A DNA stretch of 64,000 bases from Harmonia axyridis (taxonomy: Eukaryota > Arthropoda > Insecta > Coleoptera > Coccinellidae). Position 1 is the stretch's first letter, and each line of letters starts with the position of its first letter. Positions 26,441 through 38,589 of this stretch are shown piece by piece. The stretch is from contig NC_059505.1 in the NCBI RefSeq assembly GCF_914767665.1, positions 30,625,506 to 30,689,505 of the forward strand, written 5' to 3'. The translations under genes and the position numbers were made by a program. The notes beneath the pieces were generated by a model, which was given only the letters and a program-made list of their open reading frames with translations, ran no database searches and was not told the DNA's origin.

Positions 26441-26895
26441 ACGTTACAATTGCCCCTGAGACTGATTTTTAGGGGTGGCTTGGCTTATTTGACAACAACT
26501 TCTACCCAGGTTTTCACAAATTCAATAAAATTAAAATATACAAAGATCGATCCTTTTCACTTTAACATATCGTCGGCTAAGAGTGTAAATCTGCTAAGTC
26601 CATTTTGAACAATTTCACAGGAGACCAAAAAAACCGTACAGTACAGTGTTATAATAATAATAATAAGAGAGTTTATTCATGAAAATACATTCAATAGAGT
26701 TCATTGAATGTATTTTCATGAATAAACTCTCTTATTATTATTATTATAACACTGTACTGTACGGTTTTTTTGGTCTCCTGTGAAATTGTTCAAAATGGAC
26801 TTAGCAGATTTACACTCTTAGCCGACGATATCATATTGAAATAAAAACTGAACTTGAATCAGTTTTTAATGAATTACTATGTGCTGTGAGATCTT
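26441..26895 (+). repeat. direct repeat family E, copy 1, interrupted by a MITE
   Basis: The blocks 26441-26567 and 26831-26895 together match 27911-28105 (CTACCCAGGTTTT, ACAAAGATCGATCC, then AAAACTGAAC and CAGTTTTTAATGAAT). The MITE at 26570-26828 sits between them. Confidence 0.8.
26570..26828. mobile_element. palindromic MITE (259 bp), copy 2
   Basis: It has the same termini and arm order as the MITE in the ARF1 intron and is flanked by TA on both sides (26568-26569, 26829-26830). Family E copy 2 near 28055 shows the same flanks joined around a single TA, a natural empty site. Confidence 0.9.
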
Positions 26896-26899
26896 GTTG

Positions 26900-27900
26900 C
26901 TGAAAGTCTCTTTCTAAAAAACGAAATAGGGATGAGGATACTTCACACTGATTTGAAATACCATCATCCTACCGAGTCTGGAATGTCATGCCCAAACGAC
27001 CCGTCGTCAAGAAATCTTATAAATTGCAGCCACAGCTACCAAAAAGTAAACAGTGCTGCGGTTATATAAATGAAAACTGAAAAAACTAAATAAAAGTGAA
27101 TAAATATTTAATGTGTGCCGTCGCACTTAAACAGGAAAAATCTTCCTGGCATCCGAGACGAAGGTGAACCAGAAAGGGGAGCATGCAAGATTTTTACTTT
27201 GAGTCCAAAATTTTCAAAAAAGACTTTATCATTCTATGTTTCTCGTGCAGAACGATGTCAAATCCGATAATAAAACATAATTAAGGTAAATCCAAAGTTA
27301 GCAAATACAACGTCAAATCCGGTAATGAAAAGTTAAGTTGAAATCGATATTTATCAACAACGAAAAAATGCGATAACACGCGACACAGTAGGTAAAAGAT
27401 ATAATTAACGCTGTCTCTGAAAAATCAGCCATAAGTGGCTCAATATAGTCAAATAATGTGTACAAAGATGTTTTGTACTGACGTGTATATGAATCGATAA
27501 GATAATAAGATAAGGAAACCTGGAAACGGGATATTGCCACAGTACACAGAAAATAAGAAGAAAACTGAATCTTTACAGGCCCAAAATAATAAAATTCTCC
27601 AAAGTGTAATCTCAGCTATGTCAAAATTAATTTGATCTGCATATCTGAAAGACCTCATACGCAAGTTCATGAGCCTTCAAGAAATCTGGATTAATCATTT
27701 TTTCAAATAAAATAAACACGAAAAAAATTATATCTTAATATATTGCTACCAAAAAAAATATCACGACACGTGTGGCCAATCTGATACCAACGAAAAATAT
27801 CAAAGACGAGAGAAAAGAAAGAAAAAAATTTAAACAAAGATAAATTATTACTATAGAACTGAAAAGGTCGAAATGAGAGGAGCAAAATTTTCGGGCGCCA
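26900..27900. other. AT-rich sequence, nothing recognised
   Basis: Only short frames; no repeat ends or RNA genes were seen. Confidence 0.4.
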
Positions 27901-27910
27901 AAATGAGTAA

Positions 27911-28105
27911 CGTTAAAATTGTCCATGAGACTCTAAGACTGATTTCTAGGGGTGGTTTGGCTTATTTGGCAACAAAACTCCTACCCAGGTTTTTAAAAAT
28001 TCAATAAAATTAAAATATACAAAGATCGATCCTTTTCATTCTAAACAAATAATATTGTTATAAAAACTGAACTGAAATCAGTTTTTAATGAATAACTGTG
28101 CTAGT
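27911..28105 (+). repeat. direct repeat family E, copy 2 (empty site)
   Basis: This is an uninterrupted copy of the sequence around the MITE at 26570-26828. It gives the pre-insertion state of that locus. Confidence 0.8.
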
Positions 28106-28109
28106 AGGA

Positions 28110-29499
28110 TGGAAACTCTTTTGTAGATTATTTTCAGCCTTCTAAACACCAGATCTTAGTGGGAAGCTATAGTACTCCAATTCCCATTCAGCGAAGTTGA
28201 TTTAATGACGCCCGGTATTACTATTATTATTATTATTCTGTCAGTTTCAGGAACTAAAGTGGTTTAACGTACGCACTATTCCAACTGCTATATCTCGAGG
28301 AAGTTTTTGTTTACGATATTTAAATCCCAATGGAGATTTTTATTGTGATGATTCGTAAGAAACCATCAAATCTACAGAGACTTCTTAGTCACTGTAAAAA
28401 CTGTCACAGATTTGCTGAAGAAAAAATCCGAGAAACTTCTTGAAAACGCAAGTCAACATCCAAATGACGAGCTAAAAAGACTAGTTGACTACAACCCTGT
28501 TGAAGATGTGATACCAACATACTAAAGACCCAGATATCAACCACGAAAGATCAGAGATTGAGTACTACTCATTTTCATATCAAAAAGAAGATACTCTCTT
28601 ATGAAGGACAAAAGTAAACAACGAAACCTCAAGACAGAAAACGTGATAGAGATCAAAAAAAGAGTCACAAGGTTAATAATAGCCAAATAGTTGTCGAGAA
28701 TTTCAAGAGGGAACACCATCACGTGGTTGCTGAGTTGAGATTAGAATATATTGCTTTTTACAAATCACCAATTTTTATGGGGTTTTCACATTATTTACAT
28801 TAATCGTACATCGTACAAGTTGTAGGAGAACGGGTATCAAAGTTTGACTGATACCCGAAAAACCACGTGGTGGCAATCCCTCTTAAGAACAACAGGTTAG
28901 ATTTAGTGCGGTAGGTCGGGTTCATCAAACGGGGTGTTCCACACTGTTCAAACTTTCACGGTTTTATGAGATAGTTCATTCATGGAGATTACCCTGCTTT
29001 ATTAAAAGAAAAAAATAACTCATTTTTTTACGAGCGAAGGACGAGGTATAATAGAGGAATAATATAGTATTTTGTTTTATTTACCAAATTCTGAACTTTT
29101 TGGAAATTGTGGTACTTTAAAGAACTCCTAGATATTGAAAATTATAGAAAACCATTGACTATATGCTCCGACATATCTCATTCAATTTCATATAGACCGT
29201 TTTTTTCACTGATCATTCTATGAGATAGAATGAGACAAAAAGCCATTGTGATAATTTTTTACCAAACAATCCAGTAAATACAAACATACTTCAGGGACTA
29301 CTCGTACAATTCAACAACGTTATTTATTGCAGCTATGCACTTGCAGAAAAGCTCTCGAGATGTCGAAACAACTTGAAAATTTCGTTACTCGGAGGTGTGT
29401 TTGAATGTGTTCAGTGGGCAGATTTCCTTTCATATCCCATCTTAATCATTAATTTAAGATAGATAACGATCATAGATGTGTAATAGTGCTGAAAGTGGG
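28110..29499. other. intergenic, nothing recognised
   Basis: A short (ATT)n run lies near 28218-28238. A loose inverted match (CCACGTGG and AGAGGGA blocks) links 28703-28725 with 28857-28885. No gene was found. Confidence 0.4.
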
Positions 29500-29760
29500 T
29501 GGGCAGTATCGTTTAATGACACCAGACTCGAGACTTCAACGATGCCCGACTTATATGAATGAGTTTCGATGTAGTAAAAACCATTCAGCTAGCGAGGAGA
29601 AAATCCAGTTCCATTCTAGCACGGACAAACTGGAATAATAGAGACCATCTGTATATCGCCAGCAACATTGTACGTTATAGAATGAAGTCTCACCTCCGTA
29701 GTGATGTTACTTCGAAATCGGTATTTTTGCATAACTTAGTTAGACTGGTGATTTTACTAT
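29500..29760 (+). repeat. repeat family R, copy 1
   Basis: It shares GAGTTTCGATGTAGTA, CCAGTTCCATTCTAGCAC and CAGCAACATTGTACG blocks with 31677-31990 and, inverted, with 60498-60780. The 29559-29819 frame is open here, but the other copies have stops at the same place, so coding is unlikely. Confidence 0.75.
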
Positions 29761-30421
29761 ATGGTTTATTTGATTTATATTTATATTTATTTGATATTTT
29801 TTTTCCTAATTTTTTCTAATTCATCATGTGAATAGTTATTGTTTGGCTACACAGTAGCTTCCTCAGATTTATTACATTTTGAATAACTGAATATAAGAAA
29901 TATGAAGAAGCTACTTTGTAGCGAAACAATTGTTATTTGCCTAGTAAAATAGTGGAAATTAGAATTACTCGTATTTAATACAATTTGAATGGAGCTCTCG
30001 ACTAAGGCAATCAAATACATATAGGGTTCATTATTTTCTCAAGCTTTTTGGAGTATTATTATAGAAAGTAGTATTTTATTAGGAGCAAAATTATGATGAT
30101 GCGTTTGATAATTCTAGATGTGCCAGAAAAAGTGCTCTGCTCTAAATAGGCCTATTTTTTTCGTAAACTGTATTAAAACGAAACAATATTTTCCAACTCA
30201 GTTCAATTAACCATTATACAAGGTGGTACTGATTTTAGTGCAATAACTTTGGCGTTAGATAGAACAGTTGCTTTAATATTTTCTTATTGAAAATCTTTAT
30301 TTTTCGAACAAATTGTTTCATTTCTGAAATCAACAGAAATTCTTATGGAAAGGCCTCTTGAATTATTTCCATAGAATGTACCATTTTCGAGATAATCGAG
30401 AACATGGCAAATACAATGCAC

Positions 30422-31478
30422 AAAAAAAGGACTTTGCTTCCGCCGATTTGCAATAGATGACTGTAGTGGTAAGTGGTTGTCGAAATAAAGAGATCGTAGA
30501 TGTCATACAATCAGCTTAGGTATTTGTAAACATAACGCTATCGAAATATTAGTCGATTTGTGTCTGCATCATAAAGTCATTCTCGATTAAACATGTCAGC
30601 TTACGAGTCAAATTTTCGTTTTAATGTTCTGCTCTAATGACGGTGGAAAAGAGAAGGTTTTCGAAGATGCAAAGTTGGAAGCATTACTTGATCGAGACTC
30701 GTGTCAAACGCAACAAGAATTGGCAGGATCATTGGGAGTGACGCAACAATCCATTTCAAAACGCCTGATTCAGAAACAAGTAAATTGGTGAAAAGTACGA
30801 GTTGAAGCCGAGAGGTGTTGAACGGCATTTGTTTGCTTGGGAACAGCTGCTTGCATGCAAAGACGGAAGGGATTTCTGCATCGCATTGTGACTAGAGACA
30901 AAAAATGGGTTCATTATGATAATCTCAAGCACAGGAAATCATGGGGAAATCCCGGCCACGGTTCCAAGGTCATGCTCAGTATTTGGTGGAACCAGCTCGG
31001 CGTAATGTATCATGAGTTTTTAGAACCGACTGAAACAATCACAGGCGATCGTTATCGAACGCGATTAATGCGTTTGAATCGAGCATTGAGAGACAAATGG
31101 CCGCAATACATCGAGAGACATGATAAGTTGATTTTACAGCATAAAAATGCTCGACCCCATGTTTCAAAAGTAATCAGGACATACACTCTACTTGGAAACG
31201 TTCTCCAGACGTTGTTCCCTTGGACTATCACTTATTTCGATCAATGGCACACGGCCTGGCTGACTTGAACTTCCGGTCTTATGAAGAAGTAAAAAATTGG
31301 ATCGATTCGTGGATCGCTTCGAAAGATTACCATTATTTTCAACGCGGGATTCGTACGATGCCCGAAAGATGGGAGAAAGTAGGGGCCAGCGATGGACAAT
31401 ACTTCGATTCATGAATGTAGAACCAATAAAACCTCGAAATTCTAAAAAAAAAAACGGCGGATTCAAAGTTGTACGCCT
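30422..31478 (+). mobile_element. mariner family A, copy 2, deleted and frameshifted
   Basis: It spans from a damaged 5' end (CTTTGCTTCCGCCG at about 30430) to a 3' end (CAAAGTTGTACGCCT) at 31478. The transposase is shortened by deletions. RDKKWVHYDNLKHRKSWG keeps the first Asp, but the second motif reads QHKNARPHVS, with Lys for Asp. The end of the protein appears in another frame (RTMPERWEKV). Repeat R copy 2 follows directly. Confidence 0.88.
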
Positions 31479-31499
31479 ATGTATTATAATCAAGGCTTA

Positions 31500-31990
31500 G
31501 TATTGTTTCAATCAGAAAAAAAGAAAATGACGTCATGAAAAAAATTAAGGCAGTTTCCGTAATTTCGATCATTTCTGCCAGACGCTTTACAGTTCGCGAA
31601 AATCGACACAACAGGAATTAAACTTCTTCCGTTTATGAGATCCTGCTCCAAAACGTTTTCGACAGATCGCGAGCATGCCTAATAAATATGAATGAGAGTT
31701 TCGATGTAGTAGAAACCATTCAGCAAGCGAGAGAAAATCCAGTTCCATTCTAGCACAACAAACTGTAATAAAAGAAACCATCTGCATATCCCAGCAACAT
31801 TGTACGCAGATTAGAAAGAACACTCACCTCCGTACCTACTATTTAGAGAAAAACCGCCGTTTCTTCAAAATCGTTATTTGTCCATATCTCGCAAAGATAA
31901 ATAATTTGCAGGAAGTGTGGGTACATTTATATTTGTTTATTAAGCTGGAAGGTAGGCAGGGTACGAAGTTAAACATAGTTGAATCGACGA
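31500..31990 (+). repeat. repeat family R, copy 2, abutting mariner A copy 2
   Basis: It is about 490 bp and matches 60498-60955 in inverted orientation almost throughout, including TGACGCTTTACAGTTCGCGAA-like and CCAAAACGTTTTCGACAGAT blocks. In both places it follows the 3' end of a family A mariner. Confidence 0.85.
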
Positions 31991-31999
31991 CATAAATAA

Positions 32000-32618
32000 A
32001 AAGGAACCTGAATGAAGCGAGTTTCTTTACACCCACGATTCACCTTTTGTCGGTCATGTCTGTTGCATGGAGCCCACAGGCGCCACATTCACAGATATTA
32101 TATGGGGATCTTTCAGCAATTACCTACAGCAAAAATTGAAGAACATCCGATATACGTGGGAATACGGTGAAATTCCGGTAAATATCTTTAGGTGGCGCCT
32201 GAAACGTGCCAGTAAGAATGGAGGCTAGGTGTGCACAGGGATGAATTTTGTTTTATTTGCTCTGATAAAGATGTGGGAATCGTGCTGGGTTCAAGCGATC
32301 TTCTATAGACGTCTGAAATCTCGGGCTCGTGGCTTAAGGAGGCTGAGAATTTTGTTTATATAGCATTCCTGCAGAACTGGGTCTATTTGACATCTGATAT
32401 TCATTTGATATTCTCTATTAAGCTGGAATATTTGTGCCAGCTAAATAATTCCGGTTGAAAAGCGATGACAATAATGTTTCTCTAATTCTGTGGATAATTC
32501 GTTCATTCTGGAATATCTTGCAGAACAACATAGTATGGAAATATCTCAGTATCATACTCGTTTCATTGTTATAGGTTAGGTTAGATAAAGTCCGGCTAAA
32601 CAGGGATGAACATAATGT
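32000..32618. other. intergenic, nothing recognised
   Basis: No gene or shared repeat was found, though 32085-32230 is slightly GC-richer than its surroundings (AGGCGCCACATTC, GGTGGCGCCTG form a loose inverted pair). Confidence 0.35.
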
Positions 32619-33485
32619 TTTCCTACTAGCGTTTCGAAAGTATTACTTTCCACACGCATTGACGTTTGGAAGGTAGTACTTTTCCAAATTCGTGAGGAAA
32701 AAGCCCTGCTATTCACTTCCCGCACGCATATGCATGTGGAAAGTGAGTAGCAAGGGTTTTTCCGCACGCAAATATTAAAGAGTCGCATGAAACATAAAAT
32801 TTTGACATGTCTCTATGCGCCAATCATGAAACTCAAACGTTTCTCTATGCGGCTGAGTGCACAAAAATATAAATTCTTATAACGTCAGTAGGTATCACGA
32901 CGAAAACTCTCCGTGCAAGTGTTTCATTTACGCTAGTAGGAAAAATATTGTTCCTAACTCATGTGGAAAGTGCCTTTTCTGCACTCGACAGCTTGACCGA
33001 ACGACGCGAAGCGGAGACTGCAGTCTCTTGCGGAAAAGTATCACTTTCCACACTTGTTAGGAAAATAACTATTTCCTACTAGCGTTTCGAAAGTATTACT
33101 TTCCACAGGCACTGACGTTTGGAAAGTAGTACTTTTCCAAATTCGTACAGAAAAAAAGCCCTGCCTTTCCGCATGCATATGCGTGCGGAAAGTGAATAGC
33201 AAGGTTTTTTCCGCACGCAAATATCAAAGAGTCCCATCAATCATAAAATTCAAATGTTTCTCTGAGCTAAGCGCACAACAATATAATTTTTTATAACGAC
33301 AGTCAGTATCAAGACGAAAACTCTCCGTAAAAGTGTTTCATTTACGCTAGTAGGAAAAATATTGTTCCTAACTCATGTGGAAAGTCCCTCTTCCTCATTC
33401 GACAGCTTGAACGAACTACGCGAAGCGGAGACTGCAGTCTCTTACGGAAAAGTATCACTTTCCACACTTGTTTGGAAAATAACTA
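32619..33485 (+). repeat. tandem pair of a hairpin-rich GGAAAGTG repeat (about 450-bp unit)
   Basis: Unit 1 (32619-33071) and unit 2 (33072-33485) both begin TCCTACTAGCGTTTCGAAAG. Both carry a series of short inverted motifs such as ACTTTCCACACG, GTGGAAAGTG, TTTTTCCGCACGC and CTGCAGTCTCTT. They end in CACTTTCCACACTTGTT and ATAACTATT. There is no coding capacity. A rearranged set of the same sequence lies at 55765-57370. Confidence 0.85.
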
Positions 33486-33879
33486 TTCTCTAACACTTGT
33501 TCATTAAAAAACTGGCCACTTCGTGAACTCGTGGAAGAATATCGATTCCTCCTGCACTTATATTAAAAATAACTATTTTAGAATTCTGAATGAGTTTTGA
33601 ATTTATCGGAATCGATTTCAAAATAACAGTAGTAGTTAATAATTAATCACAGGGAAACAAAAAAAATTTTTTTTTGAACTTATCTACTAATGTGGGTTTC
33701 TATAAATAGTGGAACCATTGCCTATCAGGTACCTGAACTTTTTTAATCCCCTAACTCGGGTAAGTACGAGAAAAAATCATACTTCCTCCGTTACATATAA
33801 AGTTGGGCTTAATGAAGCAAATTGTGAAGGCTATTGATCAGAATGGGTCATGTTTTACATATATAAGGGGTTAAAATGC

Positions 33880-34330
33880 ATCATTTGATCATAGAAAGAC
33901 TCAAAGCAGGGATGTTTGACGGCCCACAAATAAGACAATTAATTGAGGATCCTGCCTTCATAAATTAAATGAATCAAGTTGAAGCTTGGACATAATTTGT
34001 TGCAGTTGTAGAAAATTTTCTAGGCAAACATAAAGCTCAAAACTATGTTGAATTAGTTAATAAGATGCTTAATAGTTTCAAATCCTTAGGATCCAAAAAT
34101 AGACCGTCTTCCAGAAGATTTAGGAGACATGATTGAGGAACAAGGTGAAAGATTTCACCAAGATATTAAAGTTATGGAGGAAAATGGGAAAGGAAAATGG
34201 GACATGCACATGATGGCAGATTACTGCTGGAGTTAAAAAAGGGACTGTTTAAAAAAACATTCGAGATTATCGCGGAAATGAAGCTTTCGAAGTGTTGTGT
34301 AACTATTTGATTTCTTCAATGTTTTTTCTT
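33880..34330 (+). pseudogene. decayed coding relic of an unnamed repetitive protein
   Basis: Successive frames read like protein: HLIIERLKAGMFDGPQIRQL, then FVAVVENFLGKHKAQNYVEL, then NKMLNSFKSLGS. A further piece (about 34100-34230) is split over frames and rich in Asp, Glu and Lys. Stops and frameshifts interrupt it. From memory, similar proteins recur in arthropod genomes, but I cannot name the family. It is probably the remains of a transposon or of a retrocopy. Confidence 0.45.
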
Positions 34331-36555
34331 GTTTGTAAGTACGACATAATATTGTATTTTGTACCTATAACTAAAATAAAAATGTCGTATCTCTTTTTGT
34401 TTACTACACTTACGGATTTGAGTTAAAATAATGTAATTTATATTTCTCTAGAATTGTATATCTTGAAAATCCGAGCTCAAATACGTTATTTGAATTCAGG
34501 ACATCAAATTTATATAGAATCAGCTCAAAAAACCTCAACACCAAAACAGCTGTTCCCCTGTGAAAAGATAAATCCGTGGTAACAGAGTTCCAAGTACCAA
34601 CATATTATAATGAAATATAACAAACAAATCTGTATGAATTCGAGATATTCTCGCACAATTTTGTTCTACGAGGTATGTCAGAATAAACGGCTTAGCTACA
34701 TAATTAGTAAAACTTAATTTTCATTACTTGTATTGTGATTTAGGGAAACTAATTAACCATTGTATAAAACTGGTAGTGTTATTGGCTCGAGTTGAACATC
34801 ATTCGAAAATCGCAATGCTTTCTGATTTTAATCATTTCAAAACATAAGCGGCTAAAATTTCATAGAACTCTAACTCTTTTTCTTCCAACGTCTTCAGCGG
34901 TATTCCAAATAACAAACCAAAACACTCCTCTCTTAAGCCTCTCGTCGTATTATACATTCCACAGTGATGTACTCGGTTTGATGGGAGATAATATGCATTA
35001 CATTCGAATTCATTGTCAAGATATTATCAGATCCGAGTCATACCGACCCGAGGTCACTTGATATATTCGTATGAATGGATGAGGAATATCGCATTTACGT
35101 TGGGAGATTTTTTGCAGGACCACCCATGCATATTGTGGGGCATTTAGTGAAATTCGAACACAATAAGAACGTTACTTATAAAAATTCACGGAATCGAGGT
35201 CAGCAGCATGGCTCGGCTTCAAGTTAATGGCTGTATTACAATGTGATATTGACTTGTAAAGATCGTTTGTGTATATTTTCGCGATAAACTTTGGAAACAA
35301 GGAGAATATAAACGTCTCATTATTTATTTTTTTTTTAGGAGATATCTTATTCGCCAGGTGTGAGTAATGGAAATTTTGGGGGTTTTGTCATCGCGTTCAT
35401 TGAGTGTTACCTTCAATTTTGAAAGGGTCTGTTTGTGAATGGATTTCGACGGTTATTGCGATATTTATTCGATAATTTTGTTTCTCTAATTCTGTGGTTA
35501 CTCCGTTCATTCTTCCACATCTTGTTGAACAAAATCGTGCGAGAATATATCAGAAACGCACAGTTTTCATGGTTATATTTTATTATTATATGTTGGTACT
35601 CCGAACTTTCCGCCACGGCTTTATCTGCCAATTCATCAATTTGCCTTAAAGAAATCAGTTCTGCCAACCAACATTTTTCGATGCAAAAATCACTAAATGA
35701 TATTTATGGAAATATTTCATTAATTTCAATAAGAATGCAATGAATTAGAGAAAATAATGTATAATACTCGTACAGAAGGCTCATTCTACCACTCGTTCAT
35801 TCAAAAACTCGTTTTTGAATTTTGAACTCGTGGAAGAATATCAATGCCTTCTGCACTTGTATTATAAATAACTATTCCAATAATAAACTTTGGAATCGTT
35901 CGAGGCAAAAAATTGTGAATCTCCTTTTCGGCCTGCAATAGTGAAACTGGTGGATTATTTTGTGCTGAAGAGCTCAAATTTATGTGCCCGTTATGTTAAC
36001 GTAAAGTCAGGTTTGTCGATTTCTTGTGTCGAGTTTGGGAATTTTGCATTTCACAAACGACATTACACCGTCTTCTGTTGAAAGACTCAGGCATCGAGTC
36101 TTTTGAAGTGCAGTTAACACAAAAACTCAAGCTGGTCGATCACCAAAAATATCTAAAAATATCTTCGCTGATTGGAATGCTGTCAAATGATCAGGAGTTC
36201 CGTGTATACAAGAATACAGTAGGGGCAAGTCGGTATCTTGGGATGTAATCACTAAGCGTTAGAAAAAAAGTTAAATCCCTTTCCACAAATAGTGAAAGTC
36301 CAATCAGAAAGAAGAGGAGACTACATCAGTTGCTCTCTCTCTCTCTCTGCAAATTAGAAATCTGATAATCTAGATTCTAGATTGAATCATCTCCAATACG
36401 TCTACCCCTTTCCTCACAGTGATGTTGAAAAAGGAATTATTTAAATGAACGCATTATTCTATTTCTGTTTAACGTATGGGATTTCACCTCTATTCCTCGC
36501 ATTTGATACCTACAATATACATACGTATCGTTGACAGTAGATAATGTAAATAATA
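34331..36555. other. intergenic; (CT)n at 36333-36348
   Basis: No gene recognised. Sequence at 35760-35880 (ACTCGTGGAAGAATATC, TTCTGCACTTGTATTA) resembles 33520-33590, next to the hairpin-rich repeat, and may be a diverged edge of that family. Confidence 0.4.
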
Positions 36556-37640
36556 ATTTCAGAACACCAGTTTGGGCTTGGCAAAGAGCATTCAACGATC
36601 CACCAATTCGTACGACTCACTGAAAATATTAAGGAGCAAATGAACCTCTCTACTGATACTGGCGCAATATTTTTGGACATAGAAAAGGCATTTGATAAAA
36701 TGTTGGATCAAGATCTGATAAACAAAATGAAGTTGATGAATACCTGGCAAATAGGACATAAAGTGTGAATATCTATAGTATCAGGTCAACGATTAGAGAA
36801 ATTGAAGACGGAGTTCCCCAAGGATCGGTTATAGTACCGCTTCTGTTCAACTTATACATGGCAGACATACCAAAAATGAATAGATGCAAGATAGTCCAGT
36901 TTGCAGATGACACCACTATCTACTATCACAGTAGAACTCGGAAAGCAATTACTAGGCAGCAACAAATAGACCTAGATAAACTGATGGAATACTTCAAGAA
37001 ATGGAGATTCAAAGTGAATACGACGTTGCAATCTACTGAGGAGGAACAACAATAAAGAAAGAGAAAACAGTAAACGTCAAAATAAATCAGACGATAGAAT
37101 GAAAAAAAGAAGCAAAATATCTAAAAAGTAATTGTAGATGAAAGAATGAACTTTAGCAATCAGTTAGAAGAAAACAGAAACAAGGCAAGACAATTGCAAA
37201 GGAGACTCTACCCGCTGTTCAAAAATTAAAATTTCCTCAGACAACAAGCTGAATATAATAAAAATAGTGCTGATGCCAAGCATTACGTATACAGGAGTAA
37301 CCAGGTATAATACGAAAGACAATAAGAAAGATCAATTACCAAGTACACTAAATACAATAATCAGAAGAGCGGTTGGCGCCCCATGGTATATTAGCAACCA
37401 ACAAATCAGAGAAGAATTGAAAATCGAAACTATTGAGGAAATAGTAAAGAAACAAATAAAGAAGACAATAGAGGCACTAAAAGGGCACGAGAATAGAGAA
37501 TTAAGAAAGATAATACAAATTACAACAAGAAAGACAGAAAAGAAGAAATACCTCTTTCAAAGAATCAAACAGAGAAAAATGTCATCCAGAAGGAAGAAAA
37601 CTTTCCCAAATGATCAAGAAGATTGAAAAAATTATATTAG
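36556..37640 (+). mobile_element. LINE reverse-transcriptase fragment (jockey-like)
   Basis: In order: GLGKEHSTIHQFVRLTENI and IFLDIEKAFDKM (RT motifs 2-3), GVPQGSVIVPLLFNLYMADI (motif 4) and VQFADDTTIYY (the catalytic ADD box). Frames then change, and 37267-37626 ends with the typical post-RT region (IRRAVGAPWYISNQQI). Frameshifts near 36765 and 37060 break the gene. The N-terminal endonuclease is absent. No clear 3' tail was found. Confidence 0.88.
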
Positions 37641-38589
37641 AGGCGTAGGGAATAAGATTCCAGTCTCCATACAAAAAGAAGACCTGAGATATTAGATAAT
37701 GTATAAATGTATAATATAAATTCCAAGTTTTGTGCAAAATTTCGTCTTAATACCGGAGTCATTTAATTTTCTGGAAGTTGCATAGATAAATCATTGGTGC
37801 CTACCGCACGTACCACCCTATAATACAGGCTAACTAGAAAATGGTTCAATTATAGTCCTTAGTCATACTCCACACGGTTGAACAAAGCCTGATTGACCAA
37901 CATTCATAATTAATTACTTGTCTACAGCAATTTCTCCGCTGCTAAGTCATTCGAGTAATCAAGATAAGTGTAAACAAACTCTATGCGCCTGTTCGGCCCG
38001 GTAGAAAAGTACAGATTGTTCCTTTACTGATTGATCGTTTTTATCAGAAAAGATAATGGAACGACCCATTCACGGCGTCTCATTCAGGCGAAAATTAATG
38101 GATTCAGTGTTGATCCTGACTAGTTTTCACGTGGAATCGGATACATAACTTCAGAATTTGATTTATCGAATGCAACAACACCTACGAAGTAACCAAGAAG
38201 TGAAAAATCAAACTTGTTCTCTTCAGTCGAAGTGAATTATGGCTGTGTCGGGTTTATTCAAGCGTTGAAGAGGGGGATTTTTCACGAAAAATTGTTAGAA
38301 AACAGTGGGATATCGCATCGTTCAGGCTCACGGGCCGTTCCGTTGACAGGGTACACGCCATTGATGATTTCGAAGTTAATTGAAGTCATTTTACACATAT
38401 GAAACGCGAATGTGAAAGTGCTTGACAACTTCCTCTTGTAACGTGAATTAAATGCGGCTAGACAAATATGAGTTAGGGTGGTAATGAAAGCTTTTATGAT
38501 GTTACTGCTAGTTGTAAATATCATGCAGGTTTTCTTAAAAAACCACGTTGTGTCCTTCGAACCAATAGCAGTCACTTGCGGAAAGTATC
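37641..38589. other. intergenic, nothing recognised
   Basis: A 121-codon minus frame (38282-38647) overlaps the start of the next LINE and has no recognisable content; I do not call it a gene. Confidence 0.4.

Noticed and set aside
29559..29819. 86-codon frame in repeat R copy 1 as a gene
   Set aside because: The corresponding frames in the two other copies contain stops, so the sequence is a non-coding repeat.
32619..33485. CRISPR-like array of GGAAAGTG motifs
   Set aside because: Repeats are not evenly spaced, the spacers are not unique, and the host is an insect; it is a tandem of a longer repeat unit.
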